Below, in pieces: positions 7,620-16,470 of a stretch of DNA of 64,000 nt. The notes below the pieces were generated by a model that saw only the letters and a program-made list of their open reading frames with translations, did not search any database and was not told the origin of the DNA. Numbering within the stretch: the first letter of the stretch is position 1; every line of letters starts with the position of its first letter. The DNA is from Arthrobacter hankyongi. Its GTDB lineage: Bacteria > Actinomycetota > Actinomycetes > Actinomycetales > Micrococcaceae. Location of the stretch: the NCBI RefSeq assembly GCF_022012395.1, contig NZ_JAKLTQ010000024.1:1-64000 (forward strand). The letters are read 5' to 3'. A program made the translations under genes and the position numbers.

Positions 7620-8951
7620 TCAGTCGAAGGACATATCCTCACGCACCTCGTGGCGGCCGTCCCTGTCTTCCGGCAGCGTGCGGCCCGGTGACGTGGAACG
7701 CGAAGGCGTCGCTTTTTTGTCACCGGCGGTTGCGGGGTACGCGATCATCAGCCCGGCCGAAACAACCCAGATGAGGCCGATCCCCGCCACGGTGAGCCCG
7801 CCGCTGAGGCCTGTCGCGGACCCAGCCAGTGCGGCACCGGCCGCGGCGGCACTGGTCCGGAGGCCTGCTCCGACGGTGAAGACCTGGGACCGGAGCCGGG
7901 GCGGGCTAAGCCGGCTGCGGAGGTGGAGCATGGCGGCCGTGGCGGATGCGGTGAAGGCCCCTGACAGGCCGATGGCGGCGGCCGTCCAGGCTGTCCCCAG
8001 ATCCAGGGCGGCGGCGATGGTGGACAGCCCGGTGAAGACAAACCCCAGCATCATGACCGCCGGAAGCCGGGCGCGGGTGGGCCGGACAGTCTCCCACAGG
8101 GCACCCACGAGGCTGCCGATCGCAAAGGACGTGACGAGCAGCGCCCCATCGCCCGGTGCCCCGGTCCGTTCGATCGAGAGGGCCACCGCGGCGACGGCCA
8201 GGCCGCCCTGACCCAGCTGGCTCAGGGTGGATGCGGCGGTGACTACGGCCAGAGGACGGTGGCCGAGGATGTGGCCGAGCCCATCAAGGACCGACCGCGC
8301 TACGGAAACACCTGCGGCGGCATGGGACCGCAGCCCAATGGCCGCTGTGCTCAGGGCACCCAGGACTGCGGCAGCGGCCAGTAACCCGAGGGCGACCTGG
8401 GCCGGAAAGAACAGCGCCGCGAGGCCGACCAGGGCAGGTCCTGCGACCGCGGACACGTTGTAGGAGAGCGCGTCATAGGCAAAGGCACGCCGCCGGTCGG
8501 GCATCGCATCCGCGACAAAACTTGACAGGCCACCGAAATAGAACGGTGAGACAGCGCCGGCCAGGGCCAGGGATGCAAAGACCACGGGGAGCGGAATCTG
8601 ACCGAGGAACGCAGTCACGGCAAAGGCGATGGCGGAAAGAAGACCCGAGCCGGCGATCAGCAGGCCGGGGCGGCGGGCCCGGTCCAGGGCGGCACCGACC
8701 AGCGGAGCCGCGAGGACACTCGGACCAAGCGAGACGGCCACCAAGGCACCGCCCAGGCCAACGTCGTTCATCTGCTGCACGGCCAGAATCGGGATGGCCA
8801 CAGCCGAACCGGCAGAAGCCAGCCTCGGAGGCACCGAAGCAGCAAGGTATCCGAGCGTACTCATCCTTCGGTAAAACTGCCTTTCGGCCGGGACCGGTAC
8901 GTCCATCGGACAACCGAGGTCCAGACGGACCGGCGGCGCATTGTCCGGCAT
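7620..8951 (-). CDS. major facilitator superfamily transporter
   Basis: A protein of roughly 430-440 residues with about twelve hydrophobic helices. It has the MFS loop motif between helices 2 and 3 (PLVGAALDRARRPGLLIAG) and alanine/glycine-rich helices throughout, as in DHA1-type exporters. The start is uncertain: ATG codons at 8951, 8906 and 8864 are in frame, a TTG at 9005 is possible, and none has a strong ribosome site. The hydrophobic part begins only after the 8864 codon. It is convergent with the histidine kinase, with only four bases between stop codons. Its substrate cannot be inferred, and its neighbourhood does not make it a clear auxin transporter. Confidence 0.75.
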   Translation of the reverse strand: MPDNAPPVRLDLGCPMDVPVPAERQFYRRMSTLGYLAASVPPRLASAGSAVAIPILAVQQMNDVGLGGALVAVSLGPSVLAAPLVGAALDRARRPGLLIAGSGLLSAIAFAVTAFLGQIPLPVVFASLALAGAVSPFYFGGLSSFVADAMPDRRRAFAYDALSYNVSAVAGPALVGLAALFFPAQVALGLLAAAAVLGALSTAAIGLRSHAAAGVSVARSVLDGLGHILGHRPLAVVTAASTLSQLGQGGLAVAAVALSIERTGAPGDGALLVTSFAIGSLVGALWETVRPTRARLPAVMMLGFVFTGLSTIAAALDLGTAWTAAAIGLSGAFTASATAAMLHLRSRLSPPRLRSQVFTVGAGLRTSAAAAGAALAGSATGLSGGLTVAGIGLIWVVSAGLMIAYPATAGDKKATPSRSTSPGRTLPEDRDGRHEVREDMSFD

Positions 8952-9186
8952 CGGGGTGGAATGCTTCGACCCTACGCAAAGTGGAGATGCGAGGGGCAAC
9001 GGCAAGCCGCACAGTGAAATATGACTTCATCCCGGACCGCCCGAGACCCCGGCCCCGGCGAGCCGGATGTGGTGCCGAGGTCGGGCTGCACCTCGACCCA
9101 GCGGTGCCGGCTTCCCCTGGCGACAGGAATCTTCCGCAGCTGTGGCAGCGTCCTGATCCGCCCGCGAAGGCAGGCGCGCATGGCGG

Positions 9187-10665
9187 TCAGGACCTGATGG
9201 CTTCGGGCCAGGGGCCGACCTTTTCGCGGCGGGGCAGGTCCCCTCCGGCGTCGGCCAGGTCGCCGACGCGGTGGACCTTGATCATGTTGGTGGAGCCAGG
9301 GACCCCGGGAGGGGACCCGGCGGCGATGACCACCAAGTCGTCCAACTCGACCAGGCCCGCATCGAACAGGGTCCGGTCCACTTGGGCGGTCATCTGGTCG
9401 GTGTGCGAGACGGGCTCGGCCAGGACCGGGGTGATGCCCCAGGCGAGGGCCAGCTCGGCGCGGACCTGCTCGGTGGGGGTGAAGGCGAACAGCGGCCGGA
9501 CCGGGCGCAGCCTCGAGAGCCGGCGGGCCGAATCCCCGGACTGGGTGAAGGTGCAGATATACCTGGCATCCAGCTGCCCGGCGATCTCCACGGCAGCCCG
9601 GGTGATCGCCCCGCCGCGGGTACGTGGCATGCTGCCCAGGGCCGGAATGCGCTCCAGCCCGTGCTGCTCGGTGGATTCGATGATCCGCGCCATCGTGGCC
9701 ACGGTCGCGACCGGGTACTTGCCCACGGAGGTCTCGCCCGAAAGCATGACCGCGTCGGCGCCGTCGAGCACGGCGTTGGCGCAGTCCGATGCTTCCGCGC
9801 GCGTGGGCCGGGGGTTTTCGATCATAGACTCGAGCACTTGGGTGGCCACGATCACCGGTTTGGCCCAGCGGCGGGCCAGCTCGACGGCGCGCTTCTGCAC
9901 CACCGGGACCTGCTCCAGCGGCAACTCCACCCCGAGGTCACCGCGGGCGACCATGATCGCGTCGAATGCGTCGATGATCTCTTCAAGGGCGTCCACGGCC
10001 TGGGGCTTTTCGATCTTGGCGATCACCGGCACCCGCCGGCCCTCCTCGTCCATGATCTGGTGTACCCGCTTGATGTCAGCGGCATTGCGCACGAAGGACA
10101 GCGCGACCAGGTCGACCCCGGTGGCCAGCGCCCAGCGCAGGTCCGCCTCGTCCTTTTCGCTCAGCGCCGGTACGTTGACCGCAACCCCGGGCAGGTTGAT
10201 GCCCTTGTTATCGGACACGGCCCCGGCCACGGTCACCTCGGTGACCACATTCAGGCCATCAACCTCGACGGCGCGCAGGGCGACCTTACCGTCGTCGATC
10301 AGCAGGGTGTCGCCCACTGCCACGTCCCCGGGCAGGCCCTTGTAGGTGGTGGAGCACATGTCCTTCGTTCCGGGCACGTCCTCGGCGGTGATGGTGAAGG
10401 TATCGCCCACTGCCAGGTGGTGCGGCCCGTCCTGGAAACGGCCCAGCCGGATCTTGGGTCCCTGCAGGTCCGCCATGATGCCCACGGCGCGGCCGAGTTC
10501 GGCGGCTGCCTGGCGGACATCGGCATAGGTGGTCTCGTGCACGGCGTGATCGCCGTGGCTCATGTTCAGCCGGGCGACGTCCACGCCGGCCTCCAGCACC
10601 GCCAGCGTCTTGTCGTACCCGGCGATGGCCGGCCCGAACGTGGCTACGATCTTTGCTCGTCTCAT
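9187..10665 (-). CDS. pyk: pyruvate kinase
   Basis: A 492-residue glycolytic enzyme converting phosphoenolpyruvate and ADP to pyruvate and ATP. The N-terminus RRAKIVATFGPA and ARLNMSHGDH, the IAKIEKPQAVDALEEI segment with the catalytic lysine, the MVARGDLGVELP metal-site motif and a C-terminal allosteric domain are all present. Canonical QMLESM reads QVLESM here, a mild change. The gene lies 51 bases downstream of 6-phosphofructokinase in the same orientation, so the two key irreversible glycolytic steps are probably co-transcribed. Actinobacteria often carry a second pyk elsewhere, so this may be an accessory isozyme. Confidence 0.96.
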   Translation of the reverse strand: MRRAKIVATFGPAIAGYDKTLAVLEAGVDVARLNMSHGDHAVHETTYADVRQAAAELGRAVGIMADLQGPKIRLGRFQDGPHHLAVGDTFTITAEDVPGTKDMCSTTYKGLPGDVAVGDTLLIDDGKVALRAVEVDGLNVVTEVTVAGAVSDNKGINLPGVAVNVPALSEKDEADLRWALATGVDLVALSFVRNAADIKRVHQIMDEEGRRVPVIAKIEKPQAVDALEEIIDAFDAIMVARGDLGVELPLEQVPVVQKRAVELARRWAKPVIVATQVLESMIENPRPTRAEASDCANAVLDGADAVMLSGETSVGKYPVATVATMARIIESTEQHGLERIPALGSMPRTRGGAITRAAVEIAGQLDARYICTFTQSGDSARRLSRLRPVRPLFAFTPTEQVRAELALAWGITPVLAEPVSHTDQMTAQVDRTLFDAGLVELDDLVVIAAGSPPGVPGSTNMIKVHRVGDLADAGGDLPRREKVGPWPEAIRS

Positions 10666-10716
10666 GGAAAGTCCCCTGTTGTAGGTGGTAATTGAACGGT
10701 GGAGGCGGCCGTGCGG

Positions 10717-11742
10717 TCAGCCGAACAGCACCGCCGCTTCCTCGTAGCGTGCTTCGGGTACCGTCTTGAGTTTCCCGAGGGCGTCAGCAAAGCCGGTCCG
10801 CACGATGTCGGTGCCCCGGAGCGCAACCATCGTGCCCCAGGCCCCGGCAGCAGCGGCGTCGGCAGCGGCCATGCCCAGACGGGTGGACAGCACCCGGTCA
10901 TAGGCGGTGGGCACGCCGCCGCGCTGGATGTGCCCGAGCACGGTGGCCCGGGTCTCCAGGCCGGTGCGGGCCTCGATTTCCGGGGCAAGCCGGTCGGCAA
11001 TGCCGCCCAAACGCGGCCGGCCGAAGGCGTCCAGGCCGCGGTGGGAATGGGCGGTATCGGCGCCTTCGGGCACGAAGCCCTCCGCCACCACGACCAGCGG
11101 CGCCCGTCCGCGCTTGTGCGCGTCGGTCACCCATTCGGTGACCTGGTCCATGGACACCTGCTGCTCGGGGATGAGGATGGCGTGGGCGCCGGAGGCCATG
11201 CCGGCATGCAGGGCGATCCACCCGGTGTTCCGGCCCATGACCTCGGCGATCATGCATCGGTGGTGTGACTCGCCGGTGGTGCGCAGCCGGTCGATGGCCT
11301 CGGTGGCGATCTGCACCGCGGTGTCGAAGCCGAAGGTGTAGTCGGTGGCGTCCAGGTCATTGTCCACGGTCTTGGGCACGCCGATGATGTTCAGGCCCGC
11401 CCCGGTCAGCCGCTGCGCGGCGGCCAGCGTCCCCTCGCCGCCGATGGCGATCACCGCCCCGACGCCCAGGCGCTCCAGGTGGCCCCGGACCACCTCGGGG
11501 CCGCCGTCGGGCCCGAACGGATTGGTCCGGGAGGTGCCCAGGATGGTGCCGCCCTGCTTGGAAATGCCGCGCACGCTGTGCCGGGGCAGATCCATCACGT
11601 CGCCCTCGACCAGACCCCGCCAGCCGTCCCGGAAGCCCACGAACTCGTGGCCGTGGGACTTGATGCCCTTCAGGACCGCCCCGCGGATCACCGCGTTCAG
11701 GCCCGGGCAGTCGCCCCCGCTGGTCAAAATGCCTATTTTCAC
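10717..11742 (-). CDS. pfkA: ATP-dependent 6-phosphofructokinase
   Basis: A 341-residue enzyme phosphorylating fructose 6-phosphate. The N-terminus is KIGILTSGGDCPGLNAVIRG, starting at a GTG (11742) with AAGGATCC upstream. An open frame extends further upstream, but its residues do not resemble the family. The nucleotide-site motif is GGEGT, with glycine where PPi-dependent enzymes have aspartate, so ATP is the likely donor. The catalytic PKTVDNDLDATDYTFG segment follows. An AT-rich promoter-like patch lies about 150 bases upstream. pyk follows in the same direction. Confidence 0.94.
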   Translation of the reverse strand: MKIGILTSGGDCPGLNAVIRGAVLKGIKSHGHEFVGFRDGWRGLVEGDVMDLPRHSVRGISKQGGTILGTSRTNPFGPDGGPEVVRGHLERLGVGAVIAIGGEGTLAAAQRLTGAGLNIIGVPKTVDNDLDATDYTFGFDTAVQIATEAIDRLRTTGESHHRCMIAEVMGRNTGWIALHAGMASGAHAILIPEQQVSMDQVTEWVTDAHKRGRAPLVVVAEGFVPEGADTAHSHRGLDAFGRPRLGGIADRLAPEIEARTGLETRATVLGHIQRGGVPTAYDRVLSTRLGMAAADAAAAGAWGTMVALRGTDIVRTGFADALGKLKTVPEARYEEAAVLFG

Positions 11743-11889
11743 AGTGTTGGGATCCTTCGTCTGTTCGATACAGGGCAGGGAAGTAGTCGCGGACCGTGAT
11801 TCGTTCCGCAGCCGGATGGCAGCAGGCATGCGCCGTCTCTCGTTCGGGATGGTGTTGTTGCGAAGCCTCCCGACCGGGCGTGTTCAGAC

Positions 11890-11922
11890 CAATTTTTATA
11901 TAGTCTCTAAATTTATTGCCTG
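11890..11922 (-). promoter_or_regulatory. AT-rich promoter-like patch upstream of pfkA
   Basis: In a roughly 65% GC window, this 33-base stretch is almost entirely A/T and contains TATATAAAAATT on the minus strand, with possible -10 sequences (TATATA, TATAAA). It lies in the 228-base gap between pfkA and the SDR fragment and is the most obvious promoter candidate for the pfkA-pyk pair. Confidence 0.4.
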
Positions 11923-11970
11923 CCCGGCCATGATGCAATTCGCGCCCGGAGCGGGACCGCGCCTGCCTGC

Positions 11971-12135
11971 CTAGAACAGCGTGTACCCGCCGTCGACGAC
12001 GAGGACGGTGCCGGACATGAAGCTGGATGCGTCGGAGGCAAAGAACACGACAGCGGAACTGGCCTCGTCTGGTGTTGCGTACCGCTGCTGGGGTGCGTCC
12101 TCGATCCAGTAGCGCTTGAAGCGGGGCTCGTCGAC
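11971..12135 (-). pseudogene. C-terminal fragment of a short-chain dehydrogenase
   Basis: About 54 residues ending in [19 protein letters not shown] match the C-terminus of classical SDRs (the D-GG-x-T/L ending and the preceding [17 protein letters not shown] segment). The Rossmann N-terminus and catalytic YxxxK are absent. The frame stays open upstream to 12204, but those residues do not resemble an SDR. Similarity stops near 12135, right where the oppositely oriented SorC-type fragment begins. It is a truncated, presumably non-functional remnant. Confidence 0.7.
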
Positions 12136-12164
12136 CGGTGACCTATCCGTCTTCCAAACCAATG

Positions 12165-12840
12165 ACGAGGGGCTCCCGGACCCGGTCCTGAGCGAGCGTC
12201 TCAAGAACGCGCTTGGCCTAGGAAATTGTCAGGTGGTCCGCTCCAGCGGTAGCGACGACACGGTCCGCCAGCAGATCGGCGCTCGAACATCTGCCGCGCC
12301 TGTCCATCGTGCAGCTCACCGGTTTTATCGCCGGTGGCATCGGATCATCACCGATCGAAGTCGCACGGCAGGCATCCCGTCAGTCGGGCGGCGACGTCTA
12401 CCCGCTCTTCGCTCCCCTGTTCGTCCAGGACCGTGAGACTGCAAAAGGCCTGCGCAACCACCCCGACATCCGCGGCGCGATGAACGTATTCCCCGCCATC
12501 ATCGCCGCGCTCCTCTCCGTCGGTGCGTGGAATCCACCGGACACCCAGGTACGCGATGTTCTCCGTCCGGACGACTTCGAGAAGGCCGTCTCCGGCGGCT
12601 GCGTCGCCGACATCACCGGCATCCTCATCAAAGAGGACGGCACGCCCGTCGACCCCGCCTTCCAGGAGCGCTGTATCAATATCTCCTACGACCAGCTCCG
12701 CAACGTACCCCGCGTCGTCGCCGTCGCCGGTGGCGCCGCCAAGGCAGAAGCATCCGTGCCGTCATGCGCGGTGGCCTTGTCACCGAACTGGTGACCGACC
12801 ACGCCCTCGCAATCCTGGGAGAAACAAATGCCTACGACAA
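12165..12840 (+). pseudogene. degraded SorC/DeoR-family sugar-binding transcriptional regulator
   Basis: Similarity to the sugar-binding domain of SorC-type regulators runs through three segments in changing frames. [17 protein letters not shown] and SGSDDTVRQQIG are in frame 2. GGDVYPLFAPLFV, LLSVGAWNPPDTQVRDVL and GGCVADITGILI are in frame 3. AVMRGGLVTELVTDHALA near 12755-12810 is back in frame 2. At least two frameshifts (near 12280 and 12750) and the missing N-terminal helix-turn-helix show it is a pseudogene. The intact ancestor would have controlled a sugar or polyol operon, probably including the neighbouring SDR. Confidence 0.72.
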
Positions 12841-13291
12841 ACCCCACCGGAGTCGAACCGGCGAGGGTCCATGCGCGCCGGTGTGTCGGAATCAATTAAT
12901 TTCGGGAAGCTTCGTCCATCCGGCAGTTCCCGTGGTTACCCGGTGCTTCCACATGCCTCGACAAGCTGACGCCGGTCCGCTGACGCCCTGCGCCCGCTGC
13001 GGCTCCTGTTGAAGGGCCAGGAGATCCACACCAAAGAGGAGCCGGAGGCGCTGCCGGTCGGCACCGTCGTCATTCTTCAGGGCTGGCAGACCGGAACCGG
13101 TTCACTATCTCCGGCGGAAACCGGCCCAACCGCTCCTTCACCCTCAACGCGGCTTATCAGATCCCCGGCGCCGGCTACGCCTGCGGCGGGAGGCGGTTTG
13201 CCTCCGGGCGCGCGCTGTGCGGGCCGGCGGTTATCGAACCACCGCGCACACCCGGGACCGCGGAGCGGAGCGTAGCCCACGTAACTTCAGC
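12841..13291. other. stretch with no supported gene
   Basis: About 450 bases between the SorC remnant and the AmaP-like gene. Short open frames exist, for example one from 13009 reading KGQEIHTKEEPEALPVGTVV, but none has a ribosome site, a recognisable domain or a credible length. It may hold further decayed coding sequence. I see no insertion-sequence ends. Confidence 0.4.
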
Positions 13292-13912
13292 TCAGTAGAT
13301 GACGGTTCCGGTGCTCTCCACCGTGGTGCCGGAATTGGCGTTGCGGCTGCTGACCTCGATCTGGATTCCGGTCCGCCGCATCGGTGTCTCCAACGCGGTG
13401 GACAGGTCGGGAAGGACACCGGTGTTGATCCGGTGCAGGAGGTCCTGGATGTCGGCTCGGTTGTTGACGGTGATTTTCATGGTCAGATCCGGTTCCGTGG
13501 CCGAGCCGCGCAGCAGGGCCGAGGAGCCCACCACGCCGGGCAGTGTATTGACCTGGTGCTCCACGGCCGAGGCCAGTACGGAGGGATCACACAGGGTGGT
13601 TCCGGAAGCCGGGTCCCGATGCAGCCGGTACTTGCCGGCGGGATTCTTCCGCGGAATCTGCGCCAGTATCCACCACAATCCCAGGCCACCTATGATGAGC
13701 CCGGCGACAAGGACAATGGCCGTGGCGTAGGCGGGGCCGAAAGCGGCATGCAGATCCATGGTTAGGACAGGACTGCCGGCAGGGGCGATTGCACTGCTCA
13801 TGGTCTGCAGGGTTCCGCTGGCGATCAGCAGGATCAGGACACCGCCGGCCAGGGCGAGAACGCCGAGGATGGCCAGCCAGGTACGGTTCAGGGCTCCGGC
13901 GTGTTGCCGCAT
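13292..13912 (-). CDS. AmaP-like alkaline-shock membrane anchor protein
   Basis: A 206-residue protein with two transmembrane helices near residues 13-35 and 58-84. A C-terminal cytosolic domain of about 110 residues resembles the AmaP/Asp23-associated fold (LASAVEHQVNTLPGVVGSSALLRGS, then IQIEVSSRN). In firmicutes AmaP anchors Asp23 to the membrane. Here it is the last gene of a five-gene operon of Asp23-type proteins, 50 bases after the DUF6286-like gene. The assignment is from topology and neighbourhood; sequence identity to Staphylococcus AmaP would be low. Confidence 0.7.
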   Translation of the reverse strand: MRQHAGALNRTWLAILGVLALAGGVLILLIASGTLQTMSSAIAPAGSPVLTMDLHAAFGPAYATAIVLVAGLIIGGLGLWWILAQIPRKNPAGKYRLHRDPASGTTLCDPSVLASAVEHQVNTLPGVVGSSALLRGSATEPDLTMKITVNNRADIQDLLHRINTGVLPDLSTALETPMRRTGIQIEVSSRNANSGTTVESTGTVIY

Positions 13913-13962
13913 AGGGGTGCCTCCTTTCGGAAAACGGGCGGATGGACGGATGGCTGCCGCTC

Positions 13963-14541
13963 TTACTCCCTGGACCGGATGGAAGCGGTGACCTTCGGGA
14001 CCGGATCGAGACCGGTCCCGGCCAGACGTTCGCTGACCGCGGCAATGACCCGGCCGCGCAGCTCAGCTGTTTCGTGCAGGACCGTGGCCACGTTCAGATG
14101 GACCGCACGCGGTGAGGCCTTGGCTGATGCGGAACGGACACCGTCGATGTGTTCACAGTGCGCGGCAGCAAGGCGCGCCACGGCGCGGCGGGTCATGATG
14201 GTCTCCTGGGTTCCCTCCACCTGTGCAGATCCGTCTCCGGGCGAGCCCAGCGGCAGTGCGTTGAAGCGACCTGGCATCAACGCCGCCAGCAGCAGAATGA
14301 CACCGGCCACCGCCGCCACTGTCCCGACCGCCCAGACCCCGGGAGCGTTCCAGGTCAAACCGGCCAGCCAGTCCCGTGGCCCGGCCAGAAACGCCGGCCA
14401 CGAACCGGTGAGCATCCGCGCCACTGCCGCCCACACCAGTGCCACCCCGGCCGCCAGCAGCAGCGTTCCCAGGATCAGGGCCGGAACGGCGCGGCTGGGA
14501 CGGTGCCGCAGGGGCGTGGCCTTGCGGTCTCGCCGGCTCAC
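13963..14541 (-). CDS. DUF6286-like membrane protein of the Asp23 operon
   Basis: A 192-residue protein. A basic N-terminus (SRRDRKATPLRHRPSR) precedes two transmembrane helices near residues 20-42 and 70-90. A cytosolic C-terminal domain contains ARLAAAHCEHIDGVRSASAK and VHLNVATVLHETAELRGRV, a pattern of Asp23-related domains in actinobacteria. Its ATG overlaps the stop of the preceding Asp23 gene by four bases, so the two are translationally coupled. The likely role is as a second membrane anchor or partner for the Asp23 proteins. No enzymatic motif is visible. Confidence 0.68.
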   Translation of the reverse strand: MSRRDRKATPLRHRPSRAVPALILGTLLLAAGVALVWAAVARMLTGSWPAFLAGPRDWLAGLTWNAPGVWAVGTVAAVAGVILLLAALMPGRFNALPLGSPGDGSAQVEGTQETIMTRRAVARLAAAHCEHIDGVRSASAKASPRAVHLNVATVLHETAELRGRVIAAVSERLAGTGLDPVPKVTASIRSRE

Positions 14542-14945
14542 AACAGCCTCCGGCGTCCGGTGGATTCAGCGGCAGGTTTCAGCCAGGACACCGTGATGTC
14601 GACCTGGCGCACCTGGACCCCGGTCAGGGCCGTGACGCGTTCGCTGATCCGGCGGCGCAGCTGTTCGGTCGCCTGCCGCAGTGGTACGGGATAGAGCAGG
14701 CCAACTTCCACCCTGAGGGCGGCGATATTGCCCGCGAGCTCCACCGAGGCCTGGGGACGGGCGGCAAAGTCCGCATGCGCCCCGATGCCCAGGAACCCTC
14801 CGGAGGCACCGCCGGCGAAGGACTCCTCGCCGGCAACCTGGCTGGCGATCTTCTCCACCACCTTCTGGTCCAGGACGGTACGCCCCCGCGAATCCAGGTC
14901 ACCGGCATCCGGCAGAGAGCCCGCGTGTGCTGCGGGGGCATTCAT
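14538..14945 (-). CDS. Asp23/Gls24 family envelope stress protein
   Basis: A 135-residue protein with an Asp23/Gls24 domain: RTVLDQKVVEKIASQVAGE at the start, SVELAGNIAALRVEVGLLYPVPLRQ in the middle, and the family ending VTALTGVQVRQVDITV. The open frame continues upstream, but the ATG at 14945 overlaps the stop of the preceding small gene (ATGA), which fixes the start. Family members are soluble proteins that accumulate at the membrane during cell-envelope stress. It is one of four Asp23 proteins in the two divergent operons here. Confidence 0.85.
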   Translation of the reverse strand: MNAPAAHAGSLPDAGDLDSRGRTVLDQKVVEKIASQVAGEESFAGGASGGFLGIGAHADFAARPQASVELAGNIAALRVEVGLLYPVPLRQATEQLRRRISERVTALTGVQVRQVDITVSWLKPAAESTGRRRLL

Positions 14946-15121
14946 CGGCTTGAGGCCTTGCCGAACAGGGCCTGCACGTCCAGTTTCCCTTCCGCGATGC
15001 GGCCCACGACCAGCCCGATCAGGCCAAAGAGGACCGCTATCAGCAGGGCGACGAAGCCTCCGAAGGCCAAGACAATTCCCAACACCAGACCAACTGCCAG
15101 ACACCATCGTGTAGTGGACAT
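14942..15121 (-). CDS. 59-residue membrane protein (DUF2273-like) of the Asp23 operon
   Basis: A short gene. It starts at 15121 after a strong AGGAGG site five bases upstream and ends in ATGA overlap with the next Asp23 gene. The product has two closely spaced hydrophobic segments (LAVGLVLGIVLAFGGFVALL and LIAVLFGLIGLVVGRIAEG) and ends GKLDVQALFGKASSR. Small two-helix proteins of the DUF2273 type are regular members of Asp23/amaP loci in Gram-positive bacteria. It probably contributes to the membrane platform that recruits Asp23. Confidence 0.8.
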   Translation of the reverse strand: MSTTRWCLAVGLVLGIVLAFGGFVALLIAVLFGLIGLVVGRIAEGKLDVQALFGKASSR

Positions 15122-15166
15122 GGGGTCCTCCTTCCAAATACGGCGGCCCCGGAACGGGGCGGGTTG

Positions 15167-15676
15167 CTACTGCAGCTCAGGGGTCTTTCTGGTCTCGGCC
15201 TCCTGCCGGTCGTCTTCCGGCAGATGGACATCGGTGACATGGACGTTCACTTCGAGCACTTCCAGACCGGTCGCACGCTCCACAGCCTGGATGACATTGC
15301 GCCTGATACCCTGGCTGACCTCGACAATGGATGTTCCATAGTCGACGACGATGCTGACGCCGATGGCTGTCTGGAGCTCGCCCTTTTCCACCACGACCCC
15401 GCCGCTGACATTCGTCTGGGCACCGGGAATGCGTTCGGCCATGGCGCTGAACGCACGCCGGGCCGCGCTGCCCATCGCATACACCCCGGGCACCTCGCGG
15501 GTGGCCATTCCCGCGAGCTTCTGCACCACGGTTTCCTCTATGGTGGTATCCCCCCGGTCCGTGTGCAGCGGCCCCGCCTTGCGGCGCTGCTCATCGACAG
15601 CGTTGCGCCTCTGCTCCTCCCCTGCCGCCGCTATTCCGCCGGACTGTGCGGGAATCTTCGGGGCTTCCGTCACGGG
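15167..15676 (-). CDS. Asp23/Gls24 family envelope stress protein, first gene of the minus-strand operon
   Basis: A 169-residue Asp23/Gls24 protein. A charged leader rich in Glu/Arg precedes the domain (TTIEETVVQKLAGMATREVPGV, SGGVVVEKGELQTAIGVSIVV and GLEVLEVNVHVTDVHLPEDD), the canonical Asp23 pattern. The GTG at 15676 is chosen because GAGGAG lies nine bases upstream; the ATG at 15682 abuts that site and is less likely, and an upstream start at 15736 has no support. It leads a five-gene operon divergent from the ECF sigma gene across about 180 bases, and ECF-type autoregulation of both sides is plausible. Confidence 0.85.
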   Translation of the reverse strand, partial: PVTEAPKIPAQSGGIAAAGEEQRRNAVDEQRRKAGPLHTDRGDTTIEETVVQKLAGMATREVPGVYAMGSAARRAFSAMAERIPGAQTNVSGGVVVEKGELQTAIGVSIVVDYGTSIVEVSQGIRRNVIQAVERATGLEVLEVNVHVTDVHLPEDDRQEAETRKTPELQ

Positions 15677-15858
15677 AATCATCTCCTCAATCAACAATGT
15701 GCTGCTTACATGGAGAAAGACGTACGTCACCACCAACCATCACGCTGCCAACACAAACTCTTTTGTCCTGCATCCATCCCCGTGCACGGCGTTCCGCTCG
15801 CCAGCCTCGTCTGGGATAGTGGTCATAAGCCCTCCGCCCTCGTGTTCGGGGAAAGGCC

Positions 15859-16470
15859 ATGCAGATGGATAGGCGTGAACCCGTGGTCGTGATACGGCCC
15901 GATGAGCTGGACGAAACGACCGTCGTCGCCCGGGCACAGGACGGCGACCTGGATGCGTTCGAATACTTGGTCGGGGAATATCAGGGAAAACTGTTCCGCC
16001 TCGCTTTCCGGATGCTCAACGACCGGGGCGAAGCCGAGGATGTTGTGCAGGACACCCTGGTGGCCTGCTGGAGAAAGCTGCCGCTGCTGACCCATGCGCA
16101 GGCCTTTGGCGGCTGGCTATACCAAATGGCCACCAACCGGTGCCTGGACACTCTGCGCCGGCGCTCCATCCACCCGGAAACCATCCAGGAACCGGCAACC
16201 CTGGAAGAAAGCGCCGGTTGCACTGTCAGCGGCCCGGAAGCAGGAGGCGATCCGGCCCGCGCGGCGGAAATATCACTCGAGCTGGATGGCTTGGCCGCGG
16301 CACTGGAAACCCTCCCGCCTACGCAGCGTGCCTGCTGGCTCCTGCGGGAAATCCACGGGCGCAGCTACGCTGAGATAGCCTCAACGCTCAAGGTCAGTGA
16401 ACAGACGGTCAGAGGCCGCCTGGCCAGAGCACGGATACAACTCGCGGAAAAGATGAGCCAATGGCGCTAG
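15859..16470 (+). CDS. ECF-type RNA polymerase sigma factor
   Basis: A 203-residue sigma-70 family member with regions 2 and 4 only. Region 2 reads FEYLVGEYQGKLFRLAFRMLNDRGEAEDVVQDTLVACWRKL in overlapping pieces (about residues 34-75). Region 4 has ALETLPPTQRACWLLREIHG and the helix-turn-helix YAEIASTLKVSEQTVRGRL near residue 170. GGGGAAAGG precedes the ATG. The downstream gene overlaps by ten bases and carries a zinc anti-sigma motif, the usual sigma/anti-sigma pairing. It probably drives both Asp23 operons in response to envelope stress. Confidence 0.92.
   Translation: MQMDRREPVVVIRPDELDETTVVARAQDGDLDAFEYLVGEYQGKLFRLAFRMLNDRGEAEDVVQDTLVACWRKLPLLTHAQAFGGWLYQMATNRCLDTLRRRSIHPETIQEPATLEESAGCTVSGPEAGGDPARAAEISLELDGLAAALETLPPTQRACWLLREIHGRSYAEIASTLKVSEQTVRGRLARARIQLAEKMSQWR

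Noticed and set aside
12838-12862. A tRNA T-arm-like sequence (reverse strand GCCGGTTCGACTCCGGT) that could be a tRNA fragment or attachment site
   Set aside because: Only the T-arm can be drawn; no matching acceptor, anticodon or D-arm is seen and it lies within the decayed SorC 3' region. It may be chance. A tRNA scan and comparison with full tRNA genes would decide.
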